Under the pieces are notes generated by a model, which searched no databases, was not told the origin of the DNA, and saw nothing but the letters and a program-made list of their open reading frames with translations. The translations under genes were made by a program, and so were the position numbers. A stretch of 64,000 bases of DNA from Oscillospiraceae bacterium. Lineage in GTDB: Bacteria > Bacillota > Clostridia > Oscillospirales > Ruminococcaceae. Within the stretch, counting starts at the first letter, position 1. Each line of letters starts with the position of its first letter. Shown piece after piece: positions 44,779 through 53,400 of the stretch. The stretch spans positions 248,001 to 312,000 of the forward strand of contig JAGASH010000005.1 of the NCBI GenBank assembly GCA_017847835.1, given 5' to 3'.

Positions 44779-46230
44779 TTACATCGGCAGAATTGTCAGA
44801 ACATCGTTTACAATAGTCACTCGCGAACGACTTGCCGCCTCAACGACATCGAGAGTGAGGAAGTTTATGCAGAATTTTACTCCGGGATAAATTGTTCCGT
44901 TGCAGACAGCGCTCAGATTATCCCTGTCCTTGATGTCCTCGTCAAGCTTTGCGATAAGCTCCTGAAGCTCCGTTTTCCTCATCGCGTAAAACAGCTTGTT
45001 CTGCATTTCAATTCTCTGCTGACGCTGCTGTTCCTCGTTCAGCACACCGCCCTGCATATTCTTTCGTTTTTTGAGAAACGCGAGATTTTTAATCGACAGG
45101 TCGTAAATGCGCTCTGCCTCGTTCAAATCCGACTCAGCCTCCCGCCTTCTTGCAAAAAGAACAGAGCCGTCGCCGATATTAACCTCGGTCGGAGTATATT
45201 TTTCGGAGCCGATAATTCCCGCGGTGATGTCGTGCATTGACGTGATTTTTCCGCCCGCAATAACTCCGCGGGGACCTTTTGTCGTGAGCTTTCCGTAACA
45301 GAAAACATTGCAGAATGCAAACTGCTTTGACGTGATATCACCCTTAACGAAAATCTCCGAATTCTCACAAAAACCTATATCAGCGTCACCGTTGCAGTTT
45401 ACCTTTGAGTTGATACACCCGCCGACAACAGTGAGATTTCCGCCTGCGCTGATTTCTCCACCGAAAACGCTGCCGTCGATTTTGACGTTTTTGCCCGCGT
45501 TTACGGAAAAGCCTTCCATAACGTTGCCCTTTATATGAACGTCGCCGAAAAAGCTGATGTTTCCAACTGAAATATCAAGGTCTGTTTTAATGGTAACGGC
45601 ATCCTCAACGTGGAAACAGCCTCCTGCAAAAACGATGTGCCCGTCACACGCAGAAACGATATTTTTGCCGTCCGTGGTAACGAGAGTGTTTCTTCCGAGC
45701 GAAATTTTCGCGGGAACACCGGGTTCACCGGGAAGCTCTATTCCATATACATTCTCTCCGGGAGTGCCTTCTTCGGGAGGAATAATATCCGCGACAACCT
45801 CGTTTTTACGAATGGGAACAATTGAATTCAGCTCGCGGTAATCGGCAACTCCGAACTCGTCCTGAACAGGCTTCAGCTTGTGTTCCTTATCAAAACGGAA
45901 GCTGATATAGCCGTTCGCGCCCTTTTTCGGAGGCTTGTATTCGGCAATTGTCATAGACGTTCCGAAAATGCGGTCTTCAACGACCTTGTTCAGAACCTTT
46001 TCTTCCACGCCAAAAATAATGCCATTCTTTTTAAGCTCGTCTTTCACCATTTTTACGGTTGCTTCTTTTCCGCCGTTTATCGGAGGGTGAATGGTGAGAG
46101 AAGCGTGTTTTCCACCGGAGTCCACGGTTATGTCAATGCGGCAGTCAACTACGGCGGTAATTTCCTTTTTCTCGGTATTTCCGTCGTTATTCGAGTTTTC
46201 GGCGCTGTTAGTATTTACGTTTTCAGCCAT
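44779..46230 (-). CDS. DUF342 (FapA-like) polymer-forming protein
   Basis: Cytosolic protein of 483 residues with the DUF342/FapA layout: an Asn/Thr-rich N-terminus, an N-terminal domain (about 45-160), a right-handed beta-helix of short repeats rich in Gly and Asp/Asn (about 165-345; e.g. GNISFFGDVHIKGNVMEGF, GKNVKIDGSVFGGEI), and a C-terminal coiled coil (about 355-440). FapA relatives were linked to flagellar assembly or cell polarity, but no flagellar gene is near. The ATG at 46230 follows AGGTG. It is 36 nt after the HAD gene. Confidence 0.85.
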   Translation of the reverse strand: MAENVNTNSAENSNNDGNTEKKEITAVVDCRIDITVDSGGKHASLTIHPPINGGKEATVKMVKDELKKNGIIFGVEEKVLNKVVEDRIFGTSMTIAEYKPPKKGANGYISFRFDKEHKLKPVQDEFGVADYRELNSIVPIRKNEVVADIIPPEEGTPGENVYGIELPGEPGVPAKISLGRNTLVTTDGKNIVSACDGHIVFAGGCFHVEDAVTIKTDLDISVGNISFFGDVHIKGNVMEGFSVNAGKNVKIDGSVFGGEISAGGNLTVVGGCINSKVNCNGDADIGFCENSEIFVKGDITSKQFAFCNVFCYGKLTTKGPRGVIAGGKITSMHDITAGIIGSEKYTPTEVNIGDGSVLFARRREAESDLNEAERIYDLSIKNLAFLKKRKNMQGGVLNEEQQRQQRIEMQNKLFYAMRKTELQELIAKLDEDIKDRDNLSAVCNGTIYPGVKFCINFLTLDVVEAASRSRVTIVNDVLTILPM

Positions 46231-46266
46231 AAAAACACCTGCCTTTCAAAAGCTCTGTATATTTCA

Positions 46267-46917
46267 TCACAATTTACAAATAATGTCAATAACCTTATCC
46301 AACGACTCTGCTTTTGCCGTGATAATACGGGAAAGTTCCTCGTCGGGCTCTGTCAAATCGGGAACCATAATCGTTTTGCACCCCGCCGCAGCCGCCGACA
46401 TTACCCCGTTCGGCGAGTCTTCCAGCGCCGCGCACTCCGACGGTTCAAGCCCAAGCTCGCTTGCTGCGTAAATGTAAATATCCGGCTTCGGCTTTCCGAC
46501 TTTTACCATTGTTGCAGAGATAATCTTATCGAAATGCCCGAAAATCCCCGTTTCTTTCAGATATTTTTCGGCTCGCTCGCTGTCGGTTGCCGTAGCGACT
46601 GCCGCGGGAATTTTGCTTTTATTTAAATATGTAAGCAGTTCCTTTGCACCTTTTTTCAGTTCAAGACCGTGTTTCGCAAGGTGCTCGTTCATCAGTTCCA
46701 TTCGTCTTGAACGGATTTTCACATAATCAAAATCCTGTCCGAGTTCGCTTTTTAAATAAGGTATGGCAAAGCTCCTGTGCATTGAGCGGATATTCAGCGC
46801 GATTTCCCGCGTCATCGGAAAACCCGCTTCACGAGCAGCTTCCTGCCAGTATTTCACCAGCAGCTTTTCGGTATCGAGAAGAAGCCCGTCCATATCGAAA
46901 ATTACCGCTTTTACCAC
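46267..46917 (-). CDS. HAD-superfamily hydrolase (beta-phosphoglucomutase-like)
   Basis: 216-residue phosphatase with motif I DMDGLLLDTEK, motif II in ATATDSERAEKYL, motif III KPKPDIYI (Lys) and motif IV ALEDSPNGVMSA, and a four-helix cap typical of the beta-PGM/YcjU branch. Substrate unknown. The GTG at 46917 (GTG GTA AAA GCG) fits the family's usual start VKAVIFDMDG; a TTG at 46935 adds six residues. It heads the transcription unit that includes the FapA-like gene. Confidence 0.9.
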   Translation of the reverse strand: MVKAVIFDMDGLLLDTEKLLVKYWQEAAREAGFPMTREIALNIRSMHRSFAIPYLKSELGQDFDYVKIRSRRMELMNEHLAKHGLELKKGAKELLTYLNKSKIPAAVATATDSERAEKYLKETGIFGHFDKIISATMVKVGKPKPDIYIYAASELGLEPSECAALEDSPNGVMSAAAAGCKTIMVPDLTEPDEELSRIITAKAESLDKVIDIICKL

Positions 46918-46961
46918 GCCTTCACCCGCTTTCAATAAAAATGCCTAAATATTCATATTAT

Positions 46962-46990
46962 ATTGTAACACATTTTTCACAAAATGTCAA
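46962..46990 (-). promoter_or_regulatory. sigma-A promoter of the HAD/FapA-like unit
   Basis: Minus-strand TTGACA (46990-46985), 17-nt spacer ending TGTGT, TACAAT (46967-46962). Confidence 0.75.
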
Positions 46991-47056
46991 TACGTTAAGT
47001 TATTGTACTTAACTGTTTTCGAAAACAAATTTTTTTGAAATTTACTAAAAAAATAC

Positions 47057-47085
47057 TTGAAATTTCTGTAATTGTATGGTATAAT
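47057..47085 (+). promoter_or_regulatory. extended -10 promoter of secG-rnr
   Basis: TTGAAA (47057-47062), 17-nt spacer ending TATGG, TATAAT (47080-47085). It lies about 46 nt upstream of the secG ATG and is divergent to the HAD promoter. Confidence 0.8.
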
Positions 47086-47131
47086 TACAAAGTATTGCAT
47101 TATTATACTTTTTTGGAGGAAGTTCATAAAA

Positions 47132-47518
47132 ATGAGCATTTTTGAAGTAATTAGCGCGATTGTATTGATTATCGCCTGCATTTTTATAGTTATTGTCGTT
47201 CTTGTAAAGGATACGAAAACGCAGATGTCGCAGACGATTTCGGGCTCCTCGTCCGACAGTTTTTATCAGAAAAACGCGGGTAGAACCAAGGAGGCTATGC
47301 TTAACAAGGCAACTGTTGCGGCGGCTATTATTTTCTTCGTGCTTGCAATTGCGGTAAACGTAATCAATGTTTACTGGGGCGGAAGCAAGGAAGAGGATAC
47401 AAGCAGCGGTTCTTCCGTTGTAAGCGAGGTTTCTTCCGACGCCTCTTCAACCACGGAAAGCTCGGCAGACAGCGGCTCAACGGAGAGTACTGCGGATAGC
47501 GGCTCGTCGGCTCAATAA
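47132..47518 (+). CDS. secG: Preprotein translocase subunit SecG
   Basis: Two-helix subunit of the Sec translocon, 128 residues. Helix 1 is about 4-27, the loop has the conserved GSSSDSFYQKNAGRTKEAML region, and helix 2 is about 56-76. A tail of roughly 45 residues follows, almost entirely Ser, Thr, Asp, Glu, Ala and Gly, longer than the short tails of most SecG. The ATG at 47132 follows GGAGG; upstream in-frame starts are inside the promoter. secG-rnr is a classic Gram-positive pair. Confidence 0.93.
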   Translation: MSIFEVISAIVLIIACIFIVIVVLVKDTKTQMSQTISGSSSDSFYQKNAGRTKEAMLNKATVAAAIIFFVLAIAVNVINVYWGGSKEEDTSSGSSVVSEVSSDASSTTESSADSGSTESTADSGSSAQ

Positions 47519-47525
47519 AAATAAG

Positions 47526-47555
47526 CAGACAGGCTTTTCGTCTGTCTGTTTTTTT
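47526..47555 (+). terminator. terminator between secG and rnr
   Basis: Stem CAGACAG / CTGTCTG with a 9-nt loop followed by TTTTTTT. It probably attenuates transcription into rnr, which begins at 47578. Confidence 0.8.
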
Positions 47556-47577
47556 CAAGTGATTATGAGGAATTTCT

Positions 47578-49728
47578 ATGAACAGTCTTAAAGTAAGCGT
47601 TTTGAAAGCGCTCTATGAAAACGAAAGCGGTCTTTCCGAAAAAGAGCTTGTAAAAAAGCTCGGAATTACCAAGAAAAATGCGAAAAAGCTCGAACAGGCG
47701 CTTTCGGAAATGAAAAAATACGGCGATTTATCCAACAAAAAGGGCGTCTGGAGAATTAAAGATTTCGAGCGCTATTTCACTGCGAGAGTTAACAGAATTA
47801 ACCCGAAATCCGGCTTCATCACACGCGACATCGACGAGGTTTTCGAGGAATTTTTCGTTCGCGGAAAGGACCTGCGCGGCGCAATCCCCGGAGATATCGT
47901 CCTTGCAATGAAAACAGCCGAGGCTTTCGAGGACAGGTCTGCCGAAGCGGTTGTGCTTGCGGTGCTTGAGGAAAGCAGGGCGCTTCAGACGGGAATTATA
48001 GTTGCCGAGGGAAACCGGCTTATGGTTCTCCCCGACAAGATGTGCGCGGAGCCGCTGTTTATCGCGAAATTCGGCGAAAAGCAGCTCAAAGTCGGCGACA
48101 AGGTTGCGTTTTCAATCAAAAAACGCGGTGAACATCACTACGACCACACCGTCTGCATTGAGGACAGCTTCGGTTCTTCCGAGGACGCTAAGGCAAGCGC
48201 TGAGGCTTATATGCTCGTGAACGGGCTTCACACGGAGTTTCCCGACGAGGTTCTCGCGGAGGCGCAGAAGCTGGATATCGACGAGCCTGACGAGGACGAA
48301 ATCGCACGCAGACTTGATTTGCGCGGTGAGCCGATTTTCACAATCGACGGCGCAGATACAAAGGATATCGACGACGCGATTTCAATTTCCCGCACGGAAA
48401 ACGGCTACAAGCTGGGAGTTCACATCGCGGACGTTTCGCATTATGTGAAAAAAGGCACGGCAATCGACAAGGAAGCGTTCTATCGCGGAACTTCGATTTA
48501 CTACGCAGACCAGGTTGTTCCTATGCTCCCGAGAGAGCTTTCCAACGGCATTTGCTCGCTTAACCCGAACGTTGACAGACTTGCGTTTTCCTGTCTTATG
48601 GACGTGGCTGAAAACGGAAAAATCAACTCGTTCCGCTTTGAGAAAACCGTTATCAGAAGCCGCGTCAAGGGCGTCTATTCCGAGGTGAACAAAATTATCG
48701 ACGGCACCGCGGACGAGCAAATCAAGGAGAAATACGCGCGCGTTATCGACAGAATTCCGATTATGGTTGAGCTTGCGGCAACTCTCGAAAAAAATCGCGT
48801 AAACCGCGGCGCTCCCGAAATCGATACCGTTGAAGCGAAAATCATCACCGATGAAAACGGAGTTTGCATTGATGTAAAGCCGCGTGAGCGCGGAACTGCG
48901 GAAAAGGTTATCGAGGAATTTATGCTTATGGCGAACAACGCGGCGGCTTCTCTCGCGATGAAGGAGGAATTCCCGTTCGTTTACCGCGTCCACGAGCCTC
49001 CCGCAGAGGAAAAACTCCTGACGCTCGGCGATACCCTGACAGCGCTCGGAATAAATCCCGAGGGAATAAACGAAAAGTCAACGGCGGTGGATTTGGCAAA
49101 GGTTCTCCGTGACGCAAAGGATACCGAAAAGTACTCTGTCATAAACAAAATTGTGCTGCGGACTATGATGAAAGCGAAATATTCCGACCAGCCGCTCGGC
49201 CACTACGGCTTGGTTATGCCGGAATACGCGCACTTCACCTCCCCTATCCGCAGACTTGCCGACCTGTCAATTCACCGCATTCTCACCGATTACGTCTACG
49301 CGCTCTCCAACGAAAAAATGGTCAAGAAGTTCGAGAAATTCGCTGCCGAAAACGCTCAGCGAGCAAGCGTAACCGAACTTTCCGCCGTAAAATGCGAGCG
49401 CGAGTGCGAGAATTTCTATATGGCTGAATATATGAAAAAGCACATCGGCGAGGAATTTGACGGAATTATCTCGGGTGTTTCCCCGAGCGGAATTTTCGTC
49501 TGCCTTGAAAACACGGTTGAGGGTATGATTTCCGTGACAAAGCTGCCTATGGGCGATTATGACGTCGCGCACGGAGTAATTCTCACGGGCGCGCCCAACG
49601 GAAAGCTGTACACGGTCGGCGACAAAATCAGAATAAAATGCGAGTCGGTCAGCGTAAACGGCGGTTTCATCGACTTTGACTTTGCAGATACAGATATAGA
49701 ACAGAAAGGAACGATTGAAGATGTCTGA
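47578..49728 (+). CDS. rnr: Ribonuclease R
   Basis: Processive 3'-5' exoribonuclease of the RNB family, 716 residues. An N-terminal winged-helix (about 1-60), cold-shock-like domains, the RNB catalytic domain with TIDGADTKDIDDAIS and GVHIADVSHYV (catalytic Asp cluster), LAFSCLMDV, and FTSPIRRLADLSIHR, and a C-terminal S1 domain ending in the acidic SVNGGFIDFDFAD. Lacks the usual Lys-rich tail. Overlaps the MetRS-like gene by 8 nt. smpB, often next to rnr, is absent here. Confidence 0.96.
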   Translation: MNSLKVSVLKALYENESGLSEKELVKKLGITKKNAKKLEQALSEMKKYGDLSNKKGVWRIKDFERYFTARVNRINPKSGFITRDIDEVFEEFFVRGKDLRGAIPGDIVLAMKTAEAFEDRSAEAVVLAVLEESRALQTGIIVAEGNRLMVLPDKMCAEPLFIAKFGEKQLKVGDKVAFSIKKRGEHHYDHTVCIEDSFGSSEDAKASAEAYMLVNGLHTEFPDEVLAEAQKLDIDEPDEDEIARRLDLRGEPIFTIDGADTKDIDDAISISRTENGYKLGVHIADVSHYVKKGTAIDKEAFYRGTSIYYADQVVPMLPRELSNGICSLNPNVDRLAFSCLMDVAENGKINSFRFEKTVIRSRVKGVYSEVNKIIDGTADEQIKEKYARVIDRIPIMVELAATLEKNRVNRGAPEIDTVEAKIITDENGVCIDVKPRERGTAEKVIEEFMLMANNAAASLAMKEEFPFVYRVHEPPAEEKLLTLGDTLTALGINPEGINEKSTAVDLAKVLRDAKDTEKYSVINKIVLRTMMKAKYSDQPLGHYGLVMPEYAHFTSPIRRLADLSIHRILTDYVYALSNEKMVKKFEKFAAENAQRASVTELSAVKCERECENFYMAEYMKKHIGEEFDGIISGVSPSGIFVCLENTVEGMISVTKLPMGDYDVAHGVILTGAPNGKLYTVGDKIRIKCESVSVNGGFIDFDFADTDIEQKGTIEDV

Positions 49729-51736
49729 CAACAAAAAGGAATTCCACGAAATTCCGCGTCCCGAGTTCCCCAAAAGAGCGATTATCACAGGCGGTATGCC
49801 CTACGGCAACAAAAAGCTGCATTTCGGTCACATCGGAGGAGTGTTCGTTTTTGCGGACTGCTACGCAAGATTTCTCCGCGACAGAATAGGTGCCGAGAAC
49901 GTTATTTTCGTGTCGGGAACCGACTGCTACGGCTCGCCTATCGCGGAGAGCTATCGCAAACTTTGTGAGGAACACGGCTTCACGGGCACAATCAAGGATT
50001 TCGTAAAGGAAAATCACGACGCGCAGAAGAAAACCCTCGATGATTATCTGATAAGCCTTGATATGTTCGGCGCGTCTGGACTTGGCAGAACCGCCGAAAT
50101 TCACGACGATGTCACGGACAAGTTTATCCGCAGACTTTACGAAAACGGTCACCTCAAAAAGATTGTCACAAAGCAGTTCTTCGACGAGAAAGCGGGCTGC
50201 TTCCTGAACGGCAGACAGGTTGTCGGAAAATGCCCCGTTGACGGCTGCCAGAGCGAAAAGGGCTACGCGGACGAGTGCGACCTCGGTCACCAGTATATGC
50301 CCGAAAATCTCATCGACCCGAAAAGCACCCTCACAGGCGAAACTCCCATTATGAAGGACGTAGAGAACTGGTACTTCGATTTGCCGTCCTACAACAAGCT
50401 TCTCAAAGAGTACTCCGCGAACATCTCCAAGCAGAAAAACGTCAGAAAGCTCGTTTCCAGCACCATTTCCGAGTTCCTTGCGGACCCTGTTATCCACATC
50501 AAAAACGAGCTTCTCGAACAGTACGAGAAGGTAAAATCTCAAATGCCCGAGCACGAGTTCCTCGAGGAAAAGAAAAAGCCCTCGTTCACGATTGCTTTCA
50601 AAGAGCTGGACGAGATGAACAAGGCCTGCGAAATTCTCTCGGCGAACGGCATACGCTATCGCACGGGAAAAACGCTCGTTCCGTTCAGACTTACCGGTAA
50701 CATTGAGTGGGGTGTGAAAGCGCCTATCCTCGAAAACGAGGAGCAGCTCACCGTCTGGGTTTGGCCCGAGAGCCTCTGGGCACCGATTTCGTTCACTAAA
50801 GCCGCTCTTGAAGCAAAAGGCCGCAGCATGGACGATTGGAAGGATTTCTGGTGCAGCAAGGACGCGCAGGTTTATCAGTTTATCGGTGCCGACAACATCT
50901 ACTTCTACGGCGTTGCCGAAATGGGTATGTTTGTCGCTCTGCAAAAGGGTGAGAACACGGTAAATCCCGCAGACGGCGAAATGCAGCTGCCTATTCTCTG
51001 CGCGAACAACCACATTCTCTTCCTCGACAAAAAAGCGTCAAGCTCCGGTGCAATCAAGCCGCCTATGGCTGCGGATTTGCTGGATTTCTACACCCCCGAG
51101 CAGCTTCGTATGCACTTCCTCGGTTTAGGTCTGGGACAGCACAGCGTAAGCTTTATGCCCAAGCCCTACAACCCCACGGCAAAGCCCGAAGACCCCGACC
51201 CCGTTGTCAAGGACGGATTTTTGCTCTCGAACGTGTACAACCGCGTTATCAGGACCTGCTTCTACACCGTTCAGAAGTACTTTGACGGAAATATGCCTGT
51301 GGGACAGGTTTCCGAGGAAATTCTCAGCGAGGCTAAGAAGGCTGTTCTCGATTACGAGCGCTTTATGTACCGCTTTGAATTTCATCAGGCAACCTATGTT
51401 CTCGACAGCTATATCAGAAAAATGTCGAAATACTCGTCAAGAGTTCTTGGCGAGGCGGACAAGGCCGACGACAATGAAGCGCGCCGTGCCGCTTTGATAA
51501 ACGTGTTCCATATGATTAGAACCGCTGCCGTTCTGCTTCACCCTATGGCTCCCGCGGGAACCGAAATGCTGCTCGACTATTTACAGCTTGACGACAGCTT
51601 CTGGAGCTGGGACAAGATTTTCGACACGCTTTCCGATTTTACGGGCGGAAAAGACCACAAGCTCAAATTCCTCGAGCCGAGAGTTGACTTCTTCACAAAG
51701 CACCAGAGTCAGCTTTCCGCAGACAGCGAAGAATAA
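49721..51736 (+). CDS. metG: Methionyl-tRNA synthetase-like class I tRNA ligase
   Basis: 671-residue class I synthetase most like MetRS. N-terminal Rossmann domain with the HIGH box as HFGH (34-37) after ITGGMPYGNKK, FVSGTDCYGSPI, a zinc knuckle (CPVDGCQSEKGYADECDLGH), and YQFIGADNIYFYG. The KMSKS loop reads K438-A-S-S-S442 then G, so the second, catalytic Lys is Ser. A helical anticodon-binding domain (about 510-640) follows with LHPMAPAGTEMLLDYL; no C-terminal tRBD. It may be a divergent MetRS or a paralogue. The start is ATG 49721; a TTG at 49715 is an alternative. Overlaps rnr by 8 nt. Confidence 0.8.
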   Translation: MSDNKKEFHEIPRPEFPKRAIITGGMPYGNKKLHFGHIGGVFVFADCYARFLRDRIGAENVIFVSGTDCYGSPIAESYRKLCEEHGFTGTIKDFVKENHDAQKKTLDDYLISLDMFGASGLGRTAEIHDDVTDKFIRRLYENGHLKKIVTKQFFDEKAGCFLNGRQVVGKCPVDGCQSEKGYADECDLGHQYMPENLIDPKSTLTGETPIMKDVENWYFDLPSYNKLLKEYSANISKQKNVRKLVSSTISEFLADPVIHIKNELLEQYEKVKSQMPEHEFLEEKKKPSFTIAFKELDEMNKACEILSANGIRYRTGKTLVPFRLTGNIEWGVKAPILENEEQLTVWVWPESLWAPISFTKAALEAKGRSMDDWKDFWCSKDAQVYQFIGADNIYFYGVAEMGMFVALQKGENTVNPADGEMQLPILCANNHILFLDKKASSSGAIKPPMAADLLDFYTPEQLRMHFLGLGLGQHSVSFMPKPYNPTAKPEDPDPVVKDGFLLSNVYNRVIRTCFYTVQKYFDGNMPVGQVSEEILSEAKKAVLDYERFMYRFEFHQATYVLDSYIRKMSKYSSRVLGEADKADDNEARRAALINVFHMIRTAAVLLHPMAPAGTEMLLDYLQLDDSFWSWDKIFDTLSDFTGGKDHKLKFLEPRVDFFTKHQSQLSADSEE

Positions 51737-51740
51737 TCAA

Positions 51741-51771
51741 AATCGCTCCCCGAAAGAGGAGCGATTTTTTT
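51741..51771 (+). terminator. terminator after the MetRS-like gene
   Basis: Stem AATCGCTCC / GGAGCGATT with an 8-nt loop, then TTTTT. It closes the secG-rnr-MetRS unit before the ddl promoter. Confidence 0.88.
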
Positions 51772-51803
51772 CACACGATTTGCTTAAATCGACCTTTTTC
51801 CCC

Positions 51804-51832
51804 TTGAAATTCCATTGCATTTGTGGTATAAT
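51804..51832 (+). promoter_or_regulatory. extended -10 promoter of ddl
   Basis: TTGAAA (51804-51809), 17-nt spacer ending TGTGG, TATAAT (51827-51832), about 55 nt before the ddl ATG. Confidence 0.8.
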
Positions 51833-51886
51833 GTAATTTGAGTTATTGTGCGGATATAATCCGCCTCTTTAGAAAGGCAGGTCATT

Positions 51887-52942
51887 ATGGCTAAACAGAA
51901 AATTGCGGTTCTTTTTGGAGGAGTATCAAGCGAACACGAGATTTCACTGATTTCGGCATACTCGGTGCTTACAAATATTCCTGCCGACAAATATGATGTT
52001 ATTTGTATAGGAATTACAAAAAAAGGTCACTGGATGTACTATCCCGGTGAATATGAAGATATCAAAACAGGAGAATGGGAAAACAATCCCGACTGCTGCA
52101 CGGCTGTATTAAGTCCCGACGCGCTTCACAAGGGACTTATCGTTATGGGAAGCGACGAAGCTTACCTGCGCAAAGTTGACGCAGTTTTTCCCGTTTTGCA
52201 CGGAATGAACGGCGAGGACGGCTCTATTCAGGGACTTTGCCAGCTCAGCGGTATTCCCTGCGTCGGCTGTGATATGACTTCGTCTGCCGCTTGTATGGAC
52301 AAATCGGTCACTCACCGTCTGCTTGACGCTGCGGGAATTAAAACCGCGCCTTATGTCACGCTTTGCCGCCTTTCGCTTGAAGATATGGCAAAATCAACCG
52401 AGCTTGTCGAAGAAAAACTCGGCTATCCCGTGTACATAAAGCCTGCCTGCGCGGGTTCATCGGTAGGCGTTTCGCGCGCGGAAAATGCCGAGGAGCTCAA
52501 AGCGGGACTTAAAGTGGCTTTTGCTCACGGCACGAAGGTTGTTGTCGAGAAAGAAATCATCGGCAAGGAGGTCGAGTGCGCGGTGCTCGGAAATATCGGC
52601 GACCTGCTCGCGTCAATTCCCGGTCAGATTACCCCTGCCGAGGGATTTTACGACTACGACTCAAAGTACAAAAAAGGAACGTCCGTGCTCGATATTCCCG
52701 CGAAAATTTCCGACGAGCAGACCGAAAAGCTGCGTGAAATCGCAAAGAAAGCATATAAAGCCTGCGGCTGCGGCGGTATGTCAAGAGTTGATTTCTTCGT
52801 AAACGACGAGGAGATTATCTTAAACGAAATCAACACAATTCCCGGCTTCACACCTATCAGTATGTACCCGAAGCTTATGGAAAATATGGGAATTCCTTAT
52901 CCCGAGCTGCTTGACAGGCTTATTCAGCTTGCAATGGAATAA
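51887..52942 (+). CDS. ddl: D-alanine--D-alanine ligase
   Basis: ATP-grasp enzyme that makes the D-Ala-D-Ala dipeptide for peptidoglycan; 351 residues. N-terminal FGGVSSEHEISLISA, VFPVLHGMNGEDGSIQGLCQLSGIPCVG (in parts), KPACAGSSVGVSRA, and EINTIPGFTPISMYPKL with the metal-binding Glu/Asn. The ATG at 51887 follows AAAGGCAGG. It heads ddl-DUF1934-argS-yfhO-NUDIX. Confidence 0.97.
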   Translation: MAKQKIAVLFGGVSSEHEISLISAYSVLTNIPADKYDVICIGITKKGHWMYYPGEYEDIKTGEWENNPDCCTAVLSPDALHKGLIVMGSDEAYLRKVDAVFPVLHGMNGEDGSIQGLCQLSGIPCVGCDMTSSAACMDKSVTHRLLDAAGIKTAPYVTLCRLSLEDMAKSTELVEEKLGYPVYIKPACAGSSVGVSRAENAEELKAGLKVAFAHGTKVVVEKEIIGKEVECAVLGNIGDLLASIPGQITPAEGFYDYDSKYKKGTSVLDIPAKISDEQTEKLREIAKKAYKACGCGGMSRVDFFVNDEEIILNEINTIPGFTPISMYPKLMENMGIPYPELLDRLIQLAME

Positions 52943-52972
52943 CACAAATCAAATGAAAACGGAGTAGATACA

Positions 52973-53386
52973 TTGGATAATTGTTCGATTACTTTAAATA
53001 TCAAGCAGACTGCCGACGGGTTTACCGACGAGTCGGAGCTGTTTACAAAGGGCGAGTTTCGTCTGCACAAGGGCTCGTTTTTCATCGATTACGACGAGAG
53101 CGAGGCTACCGGTTATGAGGGAAGTCACGTTCAGATGAGAATTGACGACAAAATGATGACGCTCACCCGAACCGGAACAACCTTTTCCAGCCTTATTTTC
53201 GAGAACAAAACCCGACATTTCTGCCACTACGGAACGGAATTCGGCGACTGTATGGTCGGGATTACCACGGAAGAGCTGAAACCCGAACTCAGCGAAAACG
53301 GCGGGAAAATTCATCTGAAATACACGATTGACGTAAACGGCGGTCTGATGACCGAAAACGAAATCACGATAAACGTAAAAATGTAA
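52973..53386 (+). CDS. DUF1934 beta-barrel protein (YwiB-like)
   Basis: 137-residue protein of the DUF1934 family, calycin-like beta-barrel. It has FFIDYDESEATGYEGSHVQMRI, TLTRTGTTFSSLIFE and LKYTIDVNGGLMTENEITI, the last typical for the family. Start is TTG 52973, 8 nt after GGAG. DUF1934 genes often precede argS, as here. Function unknown. Confidence 0.86.
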   Translation: MDNCSITLNIKQTADGFTDESELFTKGEFRLHKGSFFIDYDESEATGYEGSHVQMRIDDKMMTLTRTGTTFSSLIFENKTRHFCHYGTEFGDCMVGITTEELKPELSENGGKIHLKYTIDVNGGLMTENEITINVKM

Positions 53387-53400
53387 AGCGAGGTTTAAAT

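Noticed and set aside
51413-51433. KMSK-like stretch in the MetRS-like protein (RKMSKYSS, about residue 566)
   Set aside because: It lies in the helical anticodon-binding domain, about 125 residues after the true loop (438-442), so it cannot serve as the KMSKS motif.
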